Shown piece by piece: positions 23,423 through 34,262 of a stretch of 64,000 nt of DNA. Each line of letters begins with the position of its first letter. The stretch's first letter is position 1. A program made the translations under genes and the position numbers. Under the pieces are notes generated by a model. The model did no database searches. It was not told the origin of the DNA and saw only the letters and a list, made by a program, of their open reading frames with translations. This DNA is from Calamus simplicifolius (lineage: Eukaryota; Streptophyta; Magnoliopsida; Arecales; Arecaceae): assembly GCA_900491605.1 (NCBI GenBank), contig UESW01004013.1, positions 610,054 to 674,053 on the forward strand, given 5' to 3'.

Positions 23423-24327
23423 ATGGAAGTGCTGCTGCATATGGCTACAATGATGACATCCATTCAAGCCAAGAGATCGAAGAAGTTCTCCAGCACAAAC
23501 TTCAAGAGGTGGCAACAGAAGATGCTGTTCTACCTTACAACTCTGAATCTGGTCAGAGTACTGAATGAAGATCCACCTATCCTGAAAGAAGGAGAGGCCG
23601 ACAAGCAAATGATTGCTGTGGTGGAGGCATGGAAGCATTCAGACTTCATTTGCAAGAACTACATCCTAAATGGTCTGGATAATATCCCATACAATGTGTA
23701 CAGTAGTATTGCTACTACCAAGGAATTATGGGCATCCCTGGATAAAAAGTATAAGACAGAGGATACTGGACATAAGAAGTTTATGGTTGAAAGGTTTTTA
23801 GACTACAAATGGTCGACCAAAACTATTATGGAGCAAGTCCAAGAGCTACAGATCATCCTACATGAGATACATACAGAGAAAATATCTCTCAGTGAGTCAT
23901 TCTAGGTAGCTGCCATCATATAGAAGCTTCCACCATTATGGAAAGACTTCAAGAACTACATGAAGCATAAGCGAAAGGAGATGAAACTTGAAGATCTAAT
24001 TGTCCGCTTGAGGATCGAGGAAGATAATAAGAGCCAAAACAAGAAGACAGGAGAACAACCTACTGAGCCTAAGGCTAACCTCATAGAAGGAAAGAAGAAA
24101 CACAAGTTTTCAGGTGAAGGCTTTAAACAGAAGAAGGGCAATCCAAATAAATATAAGTTCAAAGAAAAGTACTTTATCTGTGGAAAGTAAGGACACAAAT
24201 CCAAGGACTGTTGTTTCAAGGATAAAAAAAAGAAAGAGGTCAACATGACTGAAACCCTATCCCAAGAGGTATCCGATGATGCTGTCAGCTATTGTGTTTG
24301 AAGCAAATATGGTTGACAAAGCTAATG
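23423..24327 (+). pseudogene. Cop-H gag (broken)
   Basis: Gag of the UBN2/Retrotran_gag_2 type found in many plant copia elements, with FKRWQQKMLFYLTTL, KNYILNGLDNIPYNVYSS, ELWASLDKKYKTED and LPPLWKDFKNYMKHKRKEM. The frame has a stop at 23903-23905 and another inside the zinc knuckle (FICGK-stop-GHKSKDC at about 24175-24212), and the first Cys of that knuckle is Tyr. Translation runs to VFEANMVDKANE after a one-base shift. The protease segment that should follow (DTGA/DSGA motif to GMFKLN) is absent. Confidence 0.88.
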
Positions 24328-25101
24328 AGTTTTTTTTCCATATAATCTAATCCATACTTTAAAAAGAAAGTGGGCACACCTTTTCTTTCCATATCTGTAT
24401 TTACTTGGGCCTAAGTCTCTTGCTCTATAAAAGAGACCCTCTTGTATGAATTATGGATCTTTTATTTCTTAATCAATCAATCCAGTCTTGAGTTATTGTG
24501 AGTTTTGTTATTTGGTACTCTGGTGCTCTTGATTTCCTTCTCCTGCACATGCCAACATCCCAGTCTCCAAGAGAAACCCTGGCTGCCGCCCTTGTTTCCC
24601 TTTAGTGGATGCCCAAGAGCCTCTTGGCCGCCCCTCCTTCTCTACTTCTTTCTTGCCTCTTTTCCTCTAATCCGACTTTTTTCTCTTGTTCTTTAACCCT
24701 TGGATGGTGTTCTTGCAGGTCCCTCGGTAACCGTGAATTCAGGATTCAAGGTGATCGCTATCCAGGTCAGCGGATATTTAGCCGCAGATCTACGGGCTCA
24801 GGACTTTTGGTCATCCAGGCGCATTCGCCAAGCAGAGCGACCCTTCAGCATCTCGATCTTATCATCCTACCAAGTACATTCCCTCTAATCTGCTAGTAGC
24901 TTTATTATGGGATAGCAAGCCCTACTGGGGCTTCTTAGCCTCGGCGGTCCTTTTTCTTAGATTTTATGTGGAACTGTTTCGCATGTTGAAAATTACTATG
25001 AGTTTTTCTGAACCCCTCTTAGACCCTTACTTCGAGAAACTAATCAACTAAAATCATAAATCCTCTAAAATCCACTTGCATGCGATATCAGTCCTACATC
25101 A
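24328..25101 (+). repeat. Gyp-1 LTR, right-hand part
   Basis: Corresponds to positions from about 579 to the end of the 1352-bp Gyp-2 LTR, starting at the T-rich word AGTTTTTTTTCCAT. A TATA box is at 24426-24432 (TATAAAA). It ends GTCCTACATCA, followed directly by the primer site. Confidence 0.9.
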
Positions 25102-25115
25102 ATTGGTATTAGAGC
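25102..25115 (+). other. Gyp-1 primer binding site
   Basis: ATTGGTATTAGAGC, a tRNA-Met-type site with one C-to-T change compared with the Gyp-2 site. Confidence 0.85.
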
Positions 25116-26245
25116 ACAGTTAGAGCTTGATTTTTCATTCACATCCTTATCATATATCATCTATTAATCGAATTGTTTCTTCCTACATATACATCATAAA
25201 ATTTCAAAATTTATTTCTCTAGATTCATTATAATTGAAGGTATTTTTTGTTATTTTTTAAGAATTTAATTCGATCTGTGACTTAATTGCATGCCTGATTA
25301 CTCATAGAGAATAGACTGCCCTATTTTCTCTGTATCCAGAATATCTGAATTGATCTGAAACTTTATAATGAAAATCCTAATAAACTTTGATCTGATTAAT
25401 GCAATAATTTTTTTAAATAATCTACGTTTAATCCACTATTTGCACAAAAATTTTTACATTAATATTTGATCTAAATAATTTCTAAAAATTCATGCATCAT
25501 TGTTCTATTCGGTAGTCCTAAGAAATCTGAATTGATTCAAGATTTCTTGATTAAAATATATTAAATCTTAATTAAATCAAGAATTTTACTGCACATTCTT
25601 CACAAGACTTACCACTAGCACACTAAGTTTTAGAATAGAAATACGCTCACAGAAAACATGAAAATTCCTAAGATTTGCTGCTGTTTCTAGATTTCTGGAT
25701 TAGGGTTTGCGTACCATTCATTTGCATTAAACTACTCTTAAGGGCTCTCATTGTTGTCAGATAAGGGAGGGATTAAGATCCTTTTCTTGGCCCAAAATAA
25801 CCACCTATGCATTCCAAACCCAAGTCTCTAATCTAAAAGTGAGTAGCAACTTAATTAATATTTGCCCTAGAGGGCTAGGGACACCAACAGTCGGTCTAGT
25901 ATACTGGAAGAGACTAGTACAACTCAATCTGGCGTGTGCTCTGAAACTGATGTCTAGAAGGGGGGTCAAATATCAAACGACTTAAGCAAAGTGTTGGGGT
26001 TACTCTAATTAGGCCTTTACAATTTGCAGGAAGAACCTTCCTCTCATCCCACCTATTCCAACTGGCCAATTGAAGAGTTACTGTTAGATTGGCTTGCATT
26101 AAGCTAAATCCTTTACTCTGGATGACTAGGTCTAGCATACCATAGTCCGAGTCAATTTGAGTCTTGTGTGCTTGATTTTGTTTGCATGTGCACTAGATCA
26201 GGAGCATCTTTTCATTCGTCACCACCTTCATTACAGGCTGAACCC
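25116..26245 (+). other. Gyp-1 leader
   Basis: About 1.1 kb of leader between primer site and gag. Its second half (about 25860-26170) matches the same part of Gyp-2 (about 45290-45620). No coding content is recognised. Confidence 0.7.
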
Positions 26246-27580
26246 ATGGCAATCAAAACATTGAGGATCACTTGAGGATCATCACTGAACAACTAGCCCG
26301 AATGAACCAAGACATCAAGCAATCTGAGGCTAGATTAGGATCTAGGTTCGATCAAGTCAAAACTAGGTTAGGAATCCTAGAAGAAGACCGTAAGGACCAC
26401 ACTAAATCTGATCATGAGACCCCACCTCATCTAGGAGAGCCCGTTAGCCTGACCTCTACATAAGGCCAAACCCTAGGGGACCTCCACACCACGATCCTCA
26501 CTTTGAAGATGGGCCTAGAAGACCACTTTGGCCTGATCCATTCCTAGATGTCCCCCCTAGGAGACCCAATCATGAGGCAGTAGACCAAGAAGAAAGAGCC
26601 CTTAGAAGTGTCAGACTTGAGGCACCTACTTTTGATGGCTCTATGGACCCTAAGGACTACCTAGATTGGGAGGAAGAGATGGACTAATACTTTGACTGGT
26701 ATGATATGTCTGAAGAGCGTAAGTTTAGGTTTACCAAACTCAAGTTAGTACGACAGGCTAGGTTATATTGGGCCACTGTAGAGCGAAGTCAAGCACTGAG
26801 GGTAGAGACCCCATAGTCACCTGGCGTGCCATGAAGGCTAGACTTAGGTCCAATTATGTCCCCACATCGTATGACAGAGCCTATTGGACCAGTGGTAGGG
26901 ATTAATTCAGGGTAGCAAGACTATGAATGAGTACATTGCTAAATTTTAAGAGTATGCCATGAGGTGTAATATTTTCCAGTCTGAGGAAGTCACCCTATCC
27001 AAGTTCAGGTATGGCCTGAGAGCATATATTCAAAAAAAACTCTACCTGAGAAGGGTACACGACTAGAAGAAGCTTACCAGGTTGTTAGAGATTATGAACG
27101 TTTTCAGATAAGGCCACCCTATCGTATACCAAAGGCTACCAAGAGCCCTAGCCCATATCCAGGATCTAGCCAGGCCTATCTTAGTCATCCCAAGCCTACC
27201 CAGTACTCAAGCCCTCGCCAGACTTACCTAAGTTGACCCTACACTAGCCGACCAGTACAAGTCAAATTGAGTTGAGTCAACCCCAGAATAGTACCCCTAT
27301 ACCCTAGAGAGAGATAAGGGCAAATCGGTAGAGGTCCAAGAAGTCCCAACTCCCAGGTCGTATGCTTTAAGTGCAACAAACCAGGACATATGATTAGCCA
27401 ATGCATAGTCAAATCCCTTCATATAGATGAGTTACCTGAGACTGAACCTGAGCCCATAGTTGAGCCTGAGAGAGAAGTCTACGAGGCTGATACCCATCTG
27501 ATAGATGAGTACGATGGGGAGGAGGAAACATTTGAGTCTAAAAATCTACTAGGAGTGGTTAGTTGTATCTTGACCTAGAC
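26246..27580 (+). pseudogene. Gyp-1 gag (broken)
   Basis: Starts at ATGGCAATCAAAAC; small indels break the frame at once compared with MANQNIEDH in Gyp-2. A coiled segment follows (EQLARMNQDIKQSEARLGSRFDQV split over frames). The Retrotrans_gag core is at about 26610-27095, with LEAPTFDGSMDPKDYLDWEEEMD and an internal stop. A proline-rich linker and a complete zinc knuckle CFKCNKPGHMISQC come next (about 27363-27404). An acidic tail (PEPIVEPEREVYEAD) ends near 27580. This copy keeps the gag core that Gyp-2 has lost. Confidence 0.88.
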
Positions 27581-28118
27581 CTAAACTAAGGACCATGAAG
27601 ATTGGCGTAGGACTAACATCCTACAGACCTTTGTCAAGATAGAGGATAAGGTGCTCAAGATCATAGTGGATAGTGGGAGTTGCGTCAATGCCATCTCTGC
27701 CAATACAGTTAAGTCATTAGGATTGACCACAGTTTCCCATCCTAGTCCCTATAAGGTCTCATGGGTAAATTCCACTTCTATCGCAATCAAGTCCAGATGC
27801 CAAATCCTAATCAAATTGCAAAATTATAAGAAAAGGTCTGGTGTGATGTACTTCTTATGGGTGTCAGTAGTATTATATTAGGTCGACCTTGACTTTACGA
27901 TCACGATGCCACCTTATTTGGTCGATCCAATATTTGCTCTTTTAAATACAATGGGAACAAGTATGTGATACATCCAGCTCCACCTAGGGACCCAATCAAG
28001 AAAGGATCTAGTAGCCTTAAGGATAGCAAGCCAAGAGTTAATCTAATTAAAGCTAAGGAATTAGAAAAGGACATCACTGAGGGTAACTCTATTTGGATTT
28101 TGACCACTAAAGAGATGG
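27581..28118 (+). pseudogene. Gyp-1 aspartic protease region
   Basis: A retropepsin-like segment: LKIIVDSGSCVNAISANTVKSLGL has the D-S-G catalytic motif near 27663. The frame breaks after about 76 residues. The linker to RT begins (KAKELEKDITEGNS...ILTTKEM) and then joins directly to integrase sequence at about 28111-28118; the intervening ~1.8 kb found in Gyp-2 is missing. Confidence 0.85.
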
Positions 28119-29217
28119 CCCATTTCATCCCTTGTTCGCAAACCTTTGACGCTTCTAGGGTAGCCCGACTTATCTTAGACAGTGTGGTCAAGCTCTATGG
28201 CCTACCCAAGACCATTGTTTCCGATAGGGATGTTAGGTTCACCAGCTACTTTTGAAAAATGCTATGGCTTCTGTTAGGGATCAAAACTTAATTTTTCTAT
28301 AGCCTTTCACCCCCAAACGGATGGGCAAACTGAAGTGGTGAACCATAATTTAGGAAACCTTCTTAGGTGCCTTGTAGGCGAATACCTAGGGATATGGGAT
28401 CTATTGCTGCCTCAAGCAGAGTTTGCCTACAACAGCTCAATGAATAGGTCCACGGCATGAGTCCATTTGAGATAGTCCATGGGTACAAGCCTAATTGTTC
28501 ACTTATTTAATTCCTTTACCCCTCCACACACGAGTCTCAGAGTCCGCACAAGCATTTGCACAGCATATCAGAGACTTATATAAGGACATTAGCCAGAAAA
28601 TAAATCTAAGTAGTAAAACTTATAAAAACTGGCTAACTCCCAAAGAAGAGCCAAAGAGTTCGGTATAGGGGAGTCTATCATGGTTAGGCTTAGGCCTGAA
28701 CGGTTCTCGCTAGGGACCATTAAGAAACTTCGTGCTCGCGGAGCTGACCCCTTTAAAGTGATAGAGAAGGTAGGACCCAATGCCTATGTGCTAGATCTGC
28801 CCTTGGATTGGGGCATTAGCTCTACTTTTCAATATTGCAAACCTAGTAGAGTATAGAGAACCGGCAGTGATTCCTAGTGAGTACTTTGGACCTAGCCCTC
28901 CTTTCATGAGAAAACCTATCCAGGAGTGTCCACTATCAATTTTACCTGAGCGAGAAGAGCGAATCGAGCATATTCTGGATGATCAAGCCATTACGATCTG
29001 GAACCGTGGTTACCAACGCTACCTGGTCCGATGGTAGGTTGCCTCGAATTCGACGATTCATGGATTACTCAAGAGGACTTGCAACACCTTAACCAGACCT
29101 CCTAGAGAGCTACCAGAGCGACCCATACTCATGGGGTCGAGTTCCTTCCACCCGAAAGAATTGGTGCGGGTACCAGGATCAGGCAGAGGATTCTTAATCC
29201 TCTGTGGATATCTGATT
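28119..29217 (+). pseudogene. Gyp-1 integrase C-terminal half and chromodomain
   Basis: Begins AHFIPCSQTFDASRVARL and continues through the integrase core (LPKTIVSDRDVRFTSYF, with the second catalytic Asp in SDRD) with frameshifts after 28255. The C-terminal chromodomain-like part reads EERIEHILDDQAIT and YLVRW at about 28950-29040. Stops and indels are frequent. The frame end overlaps the start of the LTR at 29162, as in Gyp-2. Confidence 0.85.
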
Positions 29218-29775
29218 AGGTTTGTAGGGTTTGATTCAATTGGGAAACTAGGTTTATTTTATTTTATTTTAATTTGGGTCTAATTTTATTTGGGTATTTG
29301 AGTCCTATCTTTTGAGTTGGTACTTGATATTAGGGTTTAGTCATATTGAGTCAATTCATTATGAGCTTGGGTCAATTTGAGTCTTGTCCAGTCCAGTTGG
29401 TCTTATATGTGTCCTATCCAGTCCAATTGGTATTGTATTAAGTTCATTTAGCTTACAAAAGGAGACACCAGTATTGGAATGAAGACAAGGCTATCACAGT
29501 CAAACAGAGCAGCTGCTAAATTCGAGTTGGTGCCATACCTACATAAGAAGTCACATGCCAGCCACACACCTGCCACCCTCCAGCACAAGCATTCCACACG
29601 CCACTTAGCAGAGCAAGTAGGTCAACAAGATTAGCCTCAATCCTTTAAATTATGCAACCCTATTTGGAAGCATTCTAGCTCGAAAAAGTAGGCATTCCAC
29701 ATGCCACCTAGCAGAGCAAGTCAACAGGATAAGCCTTAATTCCCCAATTCATGCAACCCTGTTTGAAAGAATTCT
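29162..29775 (+). repeat. Gyp-1 LTR, left-hand part
   Basis: Starts TGGTGCGGGTACCAGGATC and matches about the first 500 positions of the Gyp-2 LTR. Near its end it contains a 103-bp tandem duplication (unit starts 29589 and 29692, GCATTCCACA(C/T)GCCAC). It stops abruptly at ...GAATTCT and passes into Cop-T LTR. Confidence 0.9.
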
Positions 29776-31738
29776 AATTGGATTGAATGTTGTATACATT
29801 CTATGAATACAAATCAAATAAAATGGTTTCTTTATCTATCCAGATGTATTTTATTTGATATATTTGTCCATGAGATAAAGTCCAAAAGAATATGAACAGT
29901 GCATATAGAATTTGTAATAGAGATTACAAATTATGAGATCCAAATTGCATGTTATGGTTCGATTCTTTAAATTTCCCTAGTCGATGTGTAGATGGGACTG
30001 GACACCATCGAACACCGTGAGACTGTCACACATTGCATATCCTCACCCTTGGGGTGAGCAGCTGATTTCACAAGCTAAAGTTGAAGATACTTGGATAGGT
30101 GTGTGGATGCTCGTTATTGTAACGATGCATTGGATGACCTGTACAAAGATCCCATATGGATATTCTATATAGTGTTGATGGTTGATCTCTAATGACAGTG
30201 GTGTGAGTGATCCTTTGACTTGAGATCTTCATTGCATCTCATGTGTGGATCATGCTTTGACGACATCCAAACATCGCTCTAGCCATGGGTGCAAATATGG
30301 TGTTGGTTGGGTATGACATGAAACACATGAAGGTGGTGTTTGATCAAGACAGGATTCGTCTCCCTTGATAGAAAGGGTTATATCTCGTGGCCACTTGATG
30401 AATTAAATTGATTGTTAAATCCTTGCAAGGTTGAGTTGAAATTCAAAATGGTTTCGAAGTTCTAATTCATATGAGTCAATTTTTTCTGAGATCAAGTAAA
30501 CAAAGATCAATTATAGAGTTGACACATTCCATACCACTGATTGATCTGGGATATGTGACGAACGGATTTGATCATACGGTAACCATTCATGAACAGGTGT
30601 TATTGATGGTCACGTCAACAAAACCTTTAACAGTTGGATGGTCATGATGCTTTGCTAGAGGCCTCTCATGATCTATAATCATGTTGTTGACTTGGACAAA
30701 GAGTTGTCCAATCATTCCTAGGGTCTATAATTAGGACATGATTATTGCCAACATGTTAAAGGGCCTAATGGGTCACACGCATTAAGAGAATTTTGGATGA
30801 ATTAAAATAAAAATTAAATTAGATTTAATTTAGATAAGATGACTAATTAAATAATTGGGTAAGATCCAATTTAAAAAAGATAAAATAATAATGGATATGA
30901 TCCATTATAGTAGAAGAAATGTTAGGGAGAAATTATTTATGCATATGATGAACAAATAATTGGATACCCAAATATGGCTTGATCCATGTGATGGATGGCT
31001 TTGATTATTCGGGTATGGATGATAAATCTCAGCCATGTAAAGAGGGATTCATACCCATGGGATGAAGCATGATGAATCTCTACGGTATGATGATGAACAC
31101 ATACAGATTGGGGCATATAGTTATGTGATAACTAACTCCTAATTTAAAGGCTGAGATTGCGACACTTGGATTAACGTTACATAAGAAGGGGAGTTTCTTC
31201 CTCTTTCTTAGATAACGTTACCATGATGTTATCATGAAAAGAGGTCTCTTCTGTTTTCTTGGATTAACGTTACCATGACGTTACCATGAAAAGAGGTCTC
31301 TTCTTCTCCTTTGGAATACTTTCTCTCTCTATAAATATGGTTCCTTCCTCCCAAGAAGATAGAGCGTGAGAAGAAAAAGATAGATCTTTTAGATCTATGG
31401 AGATATCTGTTTTGAATATTTCTATAAGGGGATTCAAGAGGTGCTAGCACCCCTCTCTCCCTCATGTCATCTTCATACCTTGAAGGTCTTCATCTACTCT
31501 TCTCCGCATGGATCACCATTAAAGGCTGGACATATGGACGGCTAGTGGCAGAGGATTCACCGGCTTCATCCTTTTCTACATCGATAAAGGACTCAGGTAT
31601 GAATAAATAATGTTTTAGATTTTATTTCTAATTTAATGAATCCGTTCCTAAGGATCCTAGGCATCTGAAATTTTGTATTATATCTTCTGCTATATTTTTA
31701 TAAATTTGATTCATGTCTTGAATACATAATTCCTATCA
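29776..31738 (+). repeat. Cop-T 5' LTR (first 20 bases missing)
   Basis: 1963 bp, aligned from position 21 of the 3' LTR (AATTGGATTGAATG) to the end ATTCCTATCA. A TATA box is at 31330-31337, followed by a leader. A pair of GGATTAACGTTACC/ACGTTACCATGA repeats lies just upstream of it (about 31170-31290). Confidence 0.94.
31330..31337 (+). promoter_or_regulatory. TATA box of Cop-T 5' LTR
   Basis: TATAAATA within CTCTCTATAAATATGG; the same site is in the 3' LTR at 38969-38976. It is the likely start of the genomic RNA about 30 bases downstream. Confidence 0.65.
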
Positions 31739-31752
31739 GTGGTATCAGAGCC
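31739..31752 (+). other. Cop-T primer binding site
   Basis: GTGGTATCAGAGCC directly follows the 5' LTR and matches the complement of the initiator tRNA-Met 3' end. Confidence 0.9.
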
Positions 31753-33429
31753 ACCTTAGGCTACAGATTCATTAATCTGATAGAATACTTGAGTCAATAT
31801 GATTGATAATATGAGTTTTTATTATGCTTCTTATGAAGATTAAAATCCTGAATAGTTTTCATATGTTAATAATAAATCTAAAATATAATAAAATATTTAT
31901 TATTTGATGATAAACAATATTATTTAGATTTATGCATGTTCATTATCATGTTAAAATAAAGTACTTTGATATGTGATATCAGAGATAAAGATTTATATAT
32001 GATAATAAATAATAATCAATTTAGATTTAATCATATTATGTCATGTTAAAATAGTAATTATTATTTATGCATGATAGATACTATATGCTGAAATCCTAGA
32101 AATCATATTTAGGATTTAATTTTAACATGATTATTGATATGATTAAGATCTGATATTCATATGATAATGAACATTGAAAACTTATTTTGGATATTTAGTT
32201 CATGATAAGATTGTGATTAAATATAAACATATGGAATTTAAAATTTTATATTTTGAATCTAAAATCTTATTATGACAAGAATATAATTAGGGTTTGTTAG
32301 AGATATTAGGATTTACATGTGAAACCGACATGTCATAACATGTAATTAAATGATAAGAAAATTTAAAATTTAAATTAAGAATTCTTATCATAATACCCTA
32401 ACAAGATCACTATCTATAGTTATCATAAAATGTAATAGATAATAAAGATTTAGGAAACTTAGACTTAACTACATCTTTGCTTGATCCTGTGATCCCAATA
32501 TTTGTCTGATCAATTAGGCTTGCATACATTGGTGTCTAAGATAAGTATGATCATGGTTTTTAATTGATCCATTCGCTGCCTAAAAAACCCATTCAATGGG
32601 ATCGAAGGATATGCTAAATAGGACCCCATTGATCAGCTAATCTGGCCATTGTTATGGAAAGCTCTTAATTGATTAGATAAATAAGGTTAATCAGGATAGA
32701 AGCAATAGATTTGGTCACATGATTAGGGTTTCTATATCAGATAGTGGTCAGGGATCCTAATTTGATTAGGAATCCTAAATCATAAGATTTGATCTTATGA
32801 TATTTTTTAGGTTAATAAAGATTAATCTAAAATTTACATATAGGATACGTAACCTAGCATAGTACAAATGTTGTAGATGTAGATGGGACCTATATGCGCT
32901 AAATCCCTCCATGAATATTAAGTCATAAGCCTTCCATTGTTCACATGATACAAAATTATTAGGTCATGAGATTTGTCGTGCCAAAGCCGAGGTCGAGTGC
33001 ACTTATGAGGAGTTGATTATGGAACAATGGGTTGACTTAACTAGATTAGCTGGCATAATTGGCCAAAGTCAGGGTCAGTCTACTCTAGAGGCAAACTTTA
33101 GGGTGGTCACATATGAATGTGATTGACAAAACAATGTCCCCTAAATGATCTAGGAGTCACATTAGATGTGATTGTTGATAATCTACCAAATTTGGCTTAC
33201 CGAGATTTGTTGTGCCAAAGCCAAGGTCAAGGTAATTCAAATGAGGATCCTAGCCCACTAAGGAAATTGAATGCCAATTTCTCGTGATTAATAGAGAGGG
33301 CTATTAACCTTGATAAAATAGTGGGAGAAACCAACTTAATTAAAAATCTAGAATTACCATATTAAGTTGGTAATTAGTATTCATAGTAATTGACTCATTC
33401 TAATTTTATGTAGGTTATCAGAGAAACCA
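31753..33429 (+). other. Cop-T long AT-rich leader
   Basis: A leader of nearly 1.7 kb between primer site and gag ATG. It is very AT-rich to about 32450. A word near GAGATTTGTCGTGCCAAAGC occurs twice (about 32968 and 33200). No coding content is seen. Confidence 0.7.
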
Positions 33430-34262
33430 TGAGTGTAAACATCAACCTTAGGAATATTTTAGAATCCAACAAATTGAATAGACTCAACTTCTCTGATTGG
33501 CTAAGGAATGTAAGGATCGTTCTTTGATCTGAAAAAAAATCTTTTTGTCCTAGATGAGGTTGCACCGGAGGTCCCATCAGCGGATGCTCCGACTGAGGTT
33601 CATGTAGCATACAATCGGTATAAAGATGCTGAAGAAATGACCATATGTTTGATATTGGCCTCGATGTCACCTGATTTTTAGAAACAGCATGAGCATATGA
33701 ATGTTTAGCAAATTTTGATGCACTTGCAAGAGTTGTTTGGTGCACAGTCTTGATATGAGAGGTTTCAAACCTCTAGAGAGCTGTTTCAGTGCAAAATGAC
33801 TGAGGATTCATCAGTGGGTGCCCACATGCTAAAAATGATCAATTTGATTGAGAAGTTGGCATGATTAGATTTTGTAATGGATCATGAACTAAGTATTGAC
33901 TTGGTTCTACAGTCACTACATCCCAGCTAATCGCAGTTTGTTCTTAATTTCAATATGAACAAGCTAGAGGCGTCTCTACATGAGCTCGCGAATATGCTGA
34001 CGAATGCCAAGCCTAACATTAGAAAGGAAAAGGGGCAGGTTATGGTCGTGGAGTCTATGGTGCTCATAAGAAGCGACCAAAGAAGAATAAGGTCCAAAAG
34101 GCCAAGGCGACTAAACTAAATAAGGGCATTAAGAAAAATAAAGTAGCCAAGGGGAAGTATCACTTCTATGGCAAGGAATGGCACTAGAAGCGAAACTGCA
34201 AGTCTTATCTGGCTAATCAGAAAGAAAAGAAATATACAGATGCTTCTACATCAGGTATATTT
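33430..34262 (+). pseudogene. Cop-T gag (broken)
   Basis: Starts MSVNINLRNILESNKLNRLNF at 33430, a typical copia gag opening with NFSDWLRN; the first stop comes after about 33 codons. Later pieces include AYNRYKDAEEMTICLILASM. The zinc knuckle near 34157-34200 reads YHFYGKEWH-stop-KRNC, where both of the first two Cys are Tyr. TGT-to-TAT changes of this kind are transitions expected from methylated DNA. Confidence 0.85.

Larger units (their letters stand above)
22361..24327 (+). mobile_element. Cop-H: Ty1/copia element, 5' piece (LTR and gag)
   Basis: First of three pieces of the base element of the nest. It contains a probable 5' LTR and a gag frame. It is cut at 24327 and resumes at 39383; the 5-bp word TAATG occurs on both sides (24323-24327 and 39383-39387) as the target duplication of Cop-T. 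Across the junction the frame reads KANELFKVNIMTV, which shows the two sides belong together. The other pieces are 39383-39904 and 47483-49569. Confidence 0.85.
24328..29775 (+). mobile_element. Gyp-1: circularly permuted Ty3/gypsy copy
   Basis: A Ty3/gypsy element closely related to Gyp-2 but with its LTR pieces in the wrong order for a normal insertion. The left end carries only the last ~775 bases of an LTR. The primer site and internal region follow. The right end carries only the first ~500 LTR positions. Together the two pieces make almost one LTR, with roughly 60-70 bases missing, as expected for a one-LTR circle opened inside its LTR. Instead of its own target duplication it is bordered by Cop-H target sequence at the left and by Cop-T LTR lacking its first 20 bases at the right. 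Its pol lacks RT and RNase H. Confidence 0.85.

Noticed and set aside
24609..24896. A 95-codon frame (starting MPKSLLAAPPSLLLS) found in LTR copies of Gyp-1 and Gyp-2
   Set aside because: It lies in transcribed LTR sequence and is open in two of three copies, but it is shortened in the third (near 40115-40400) and has no recognisable domain; conservation is explained by LTR copying.
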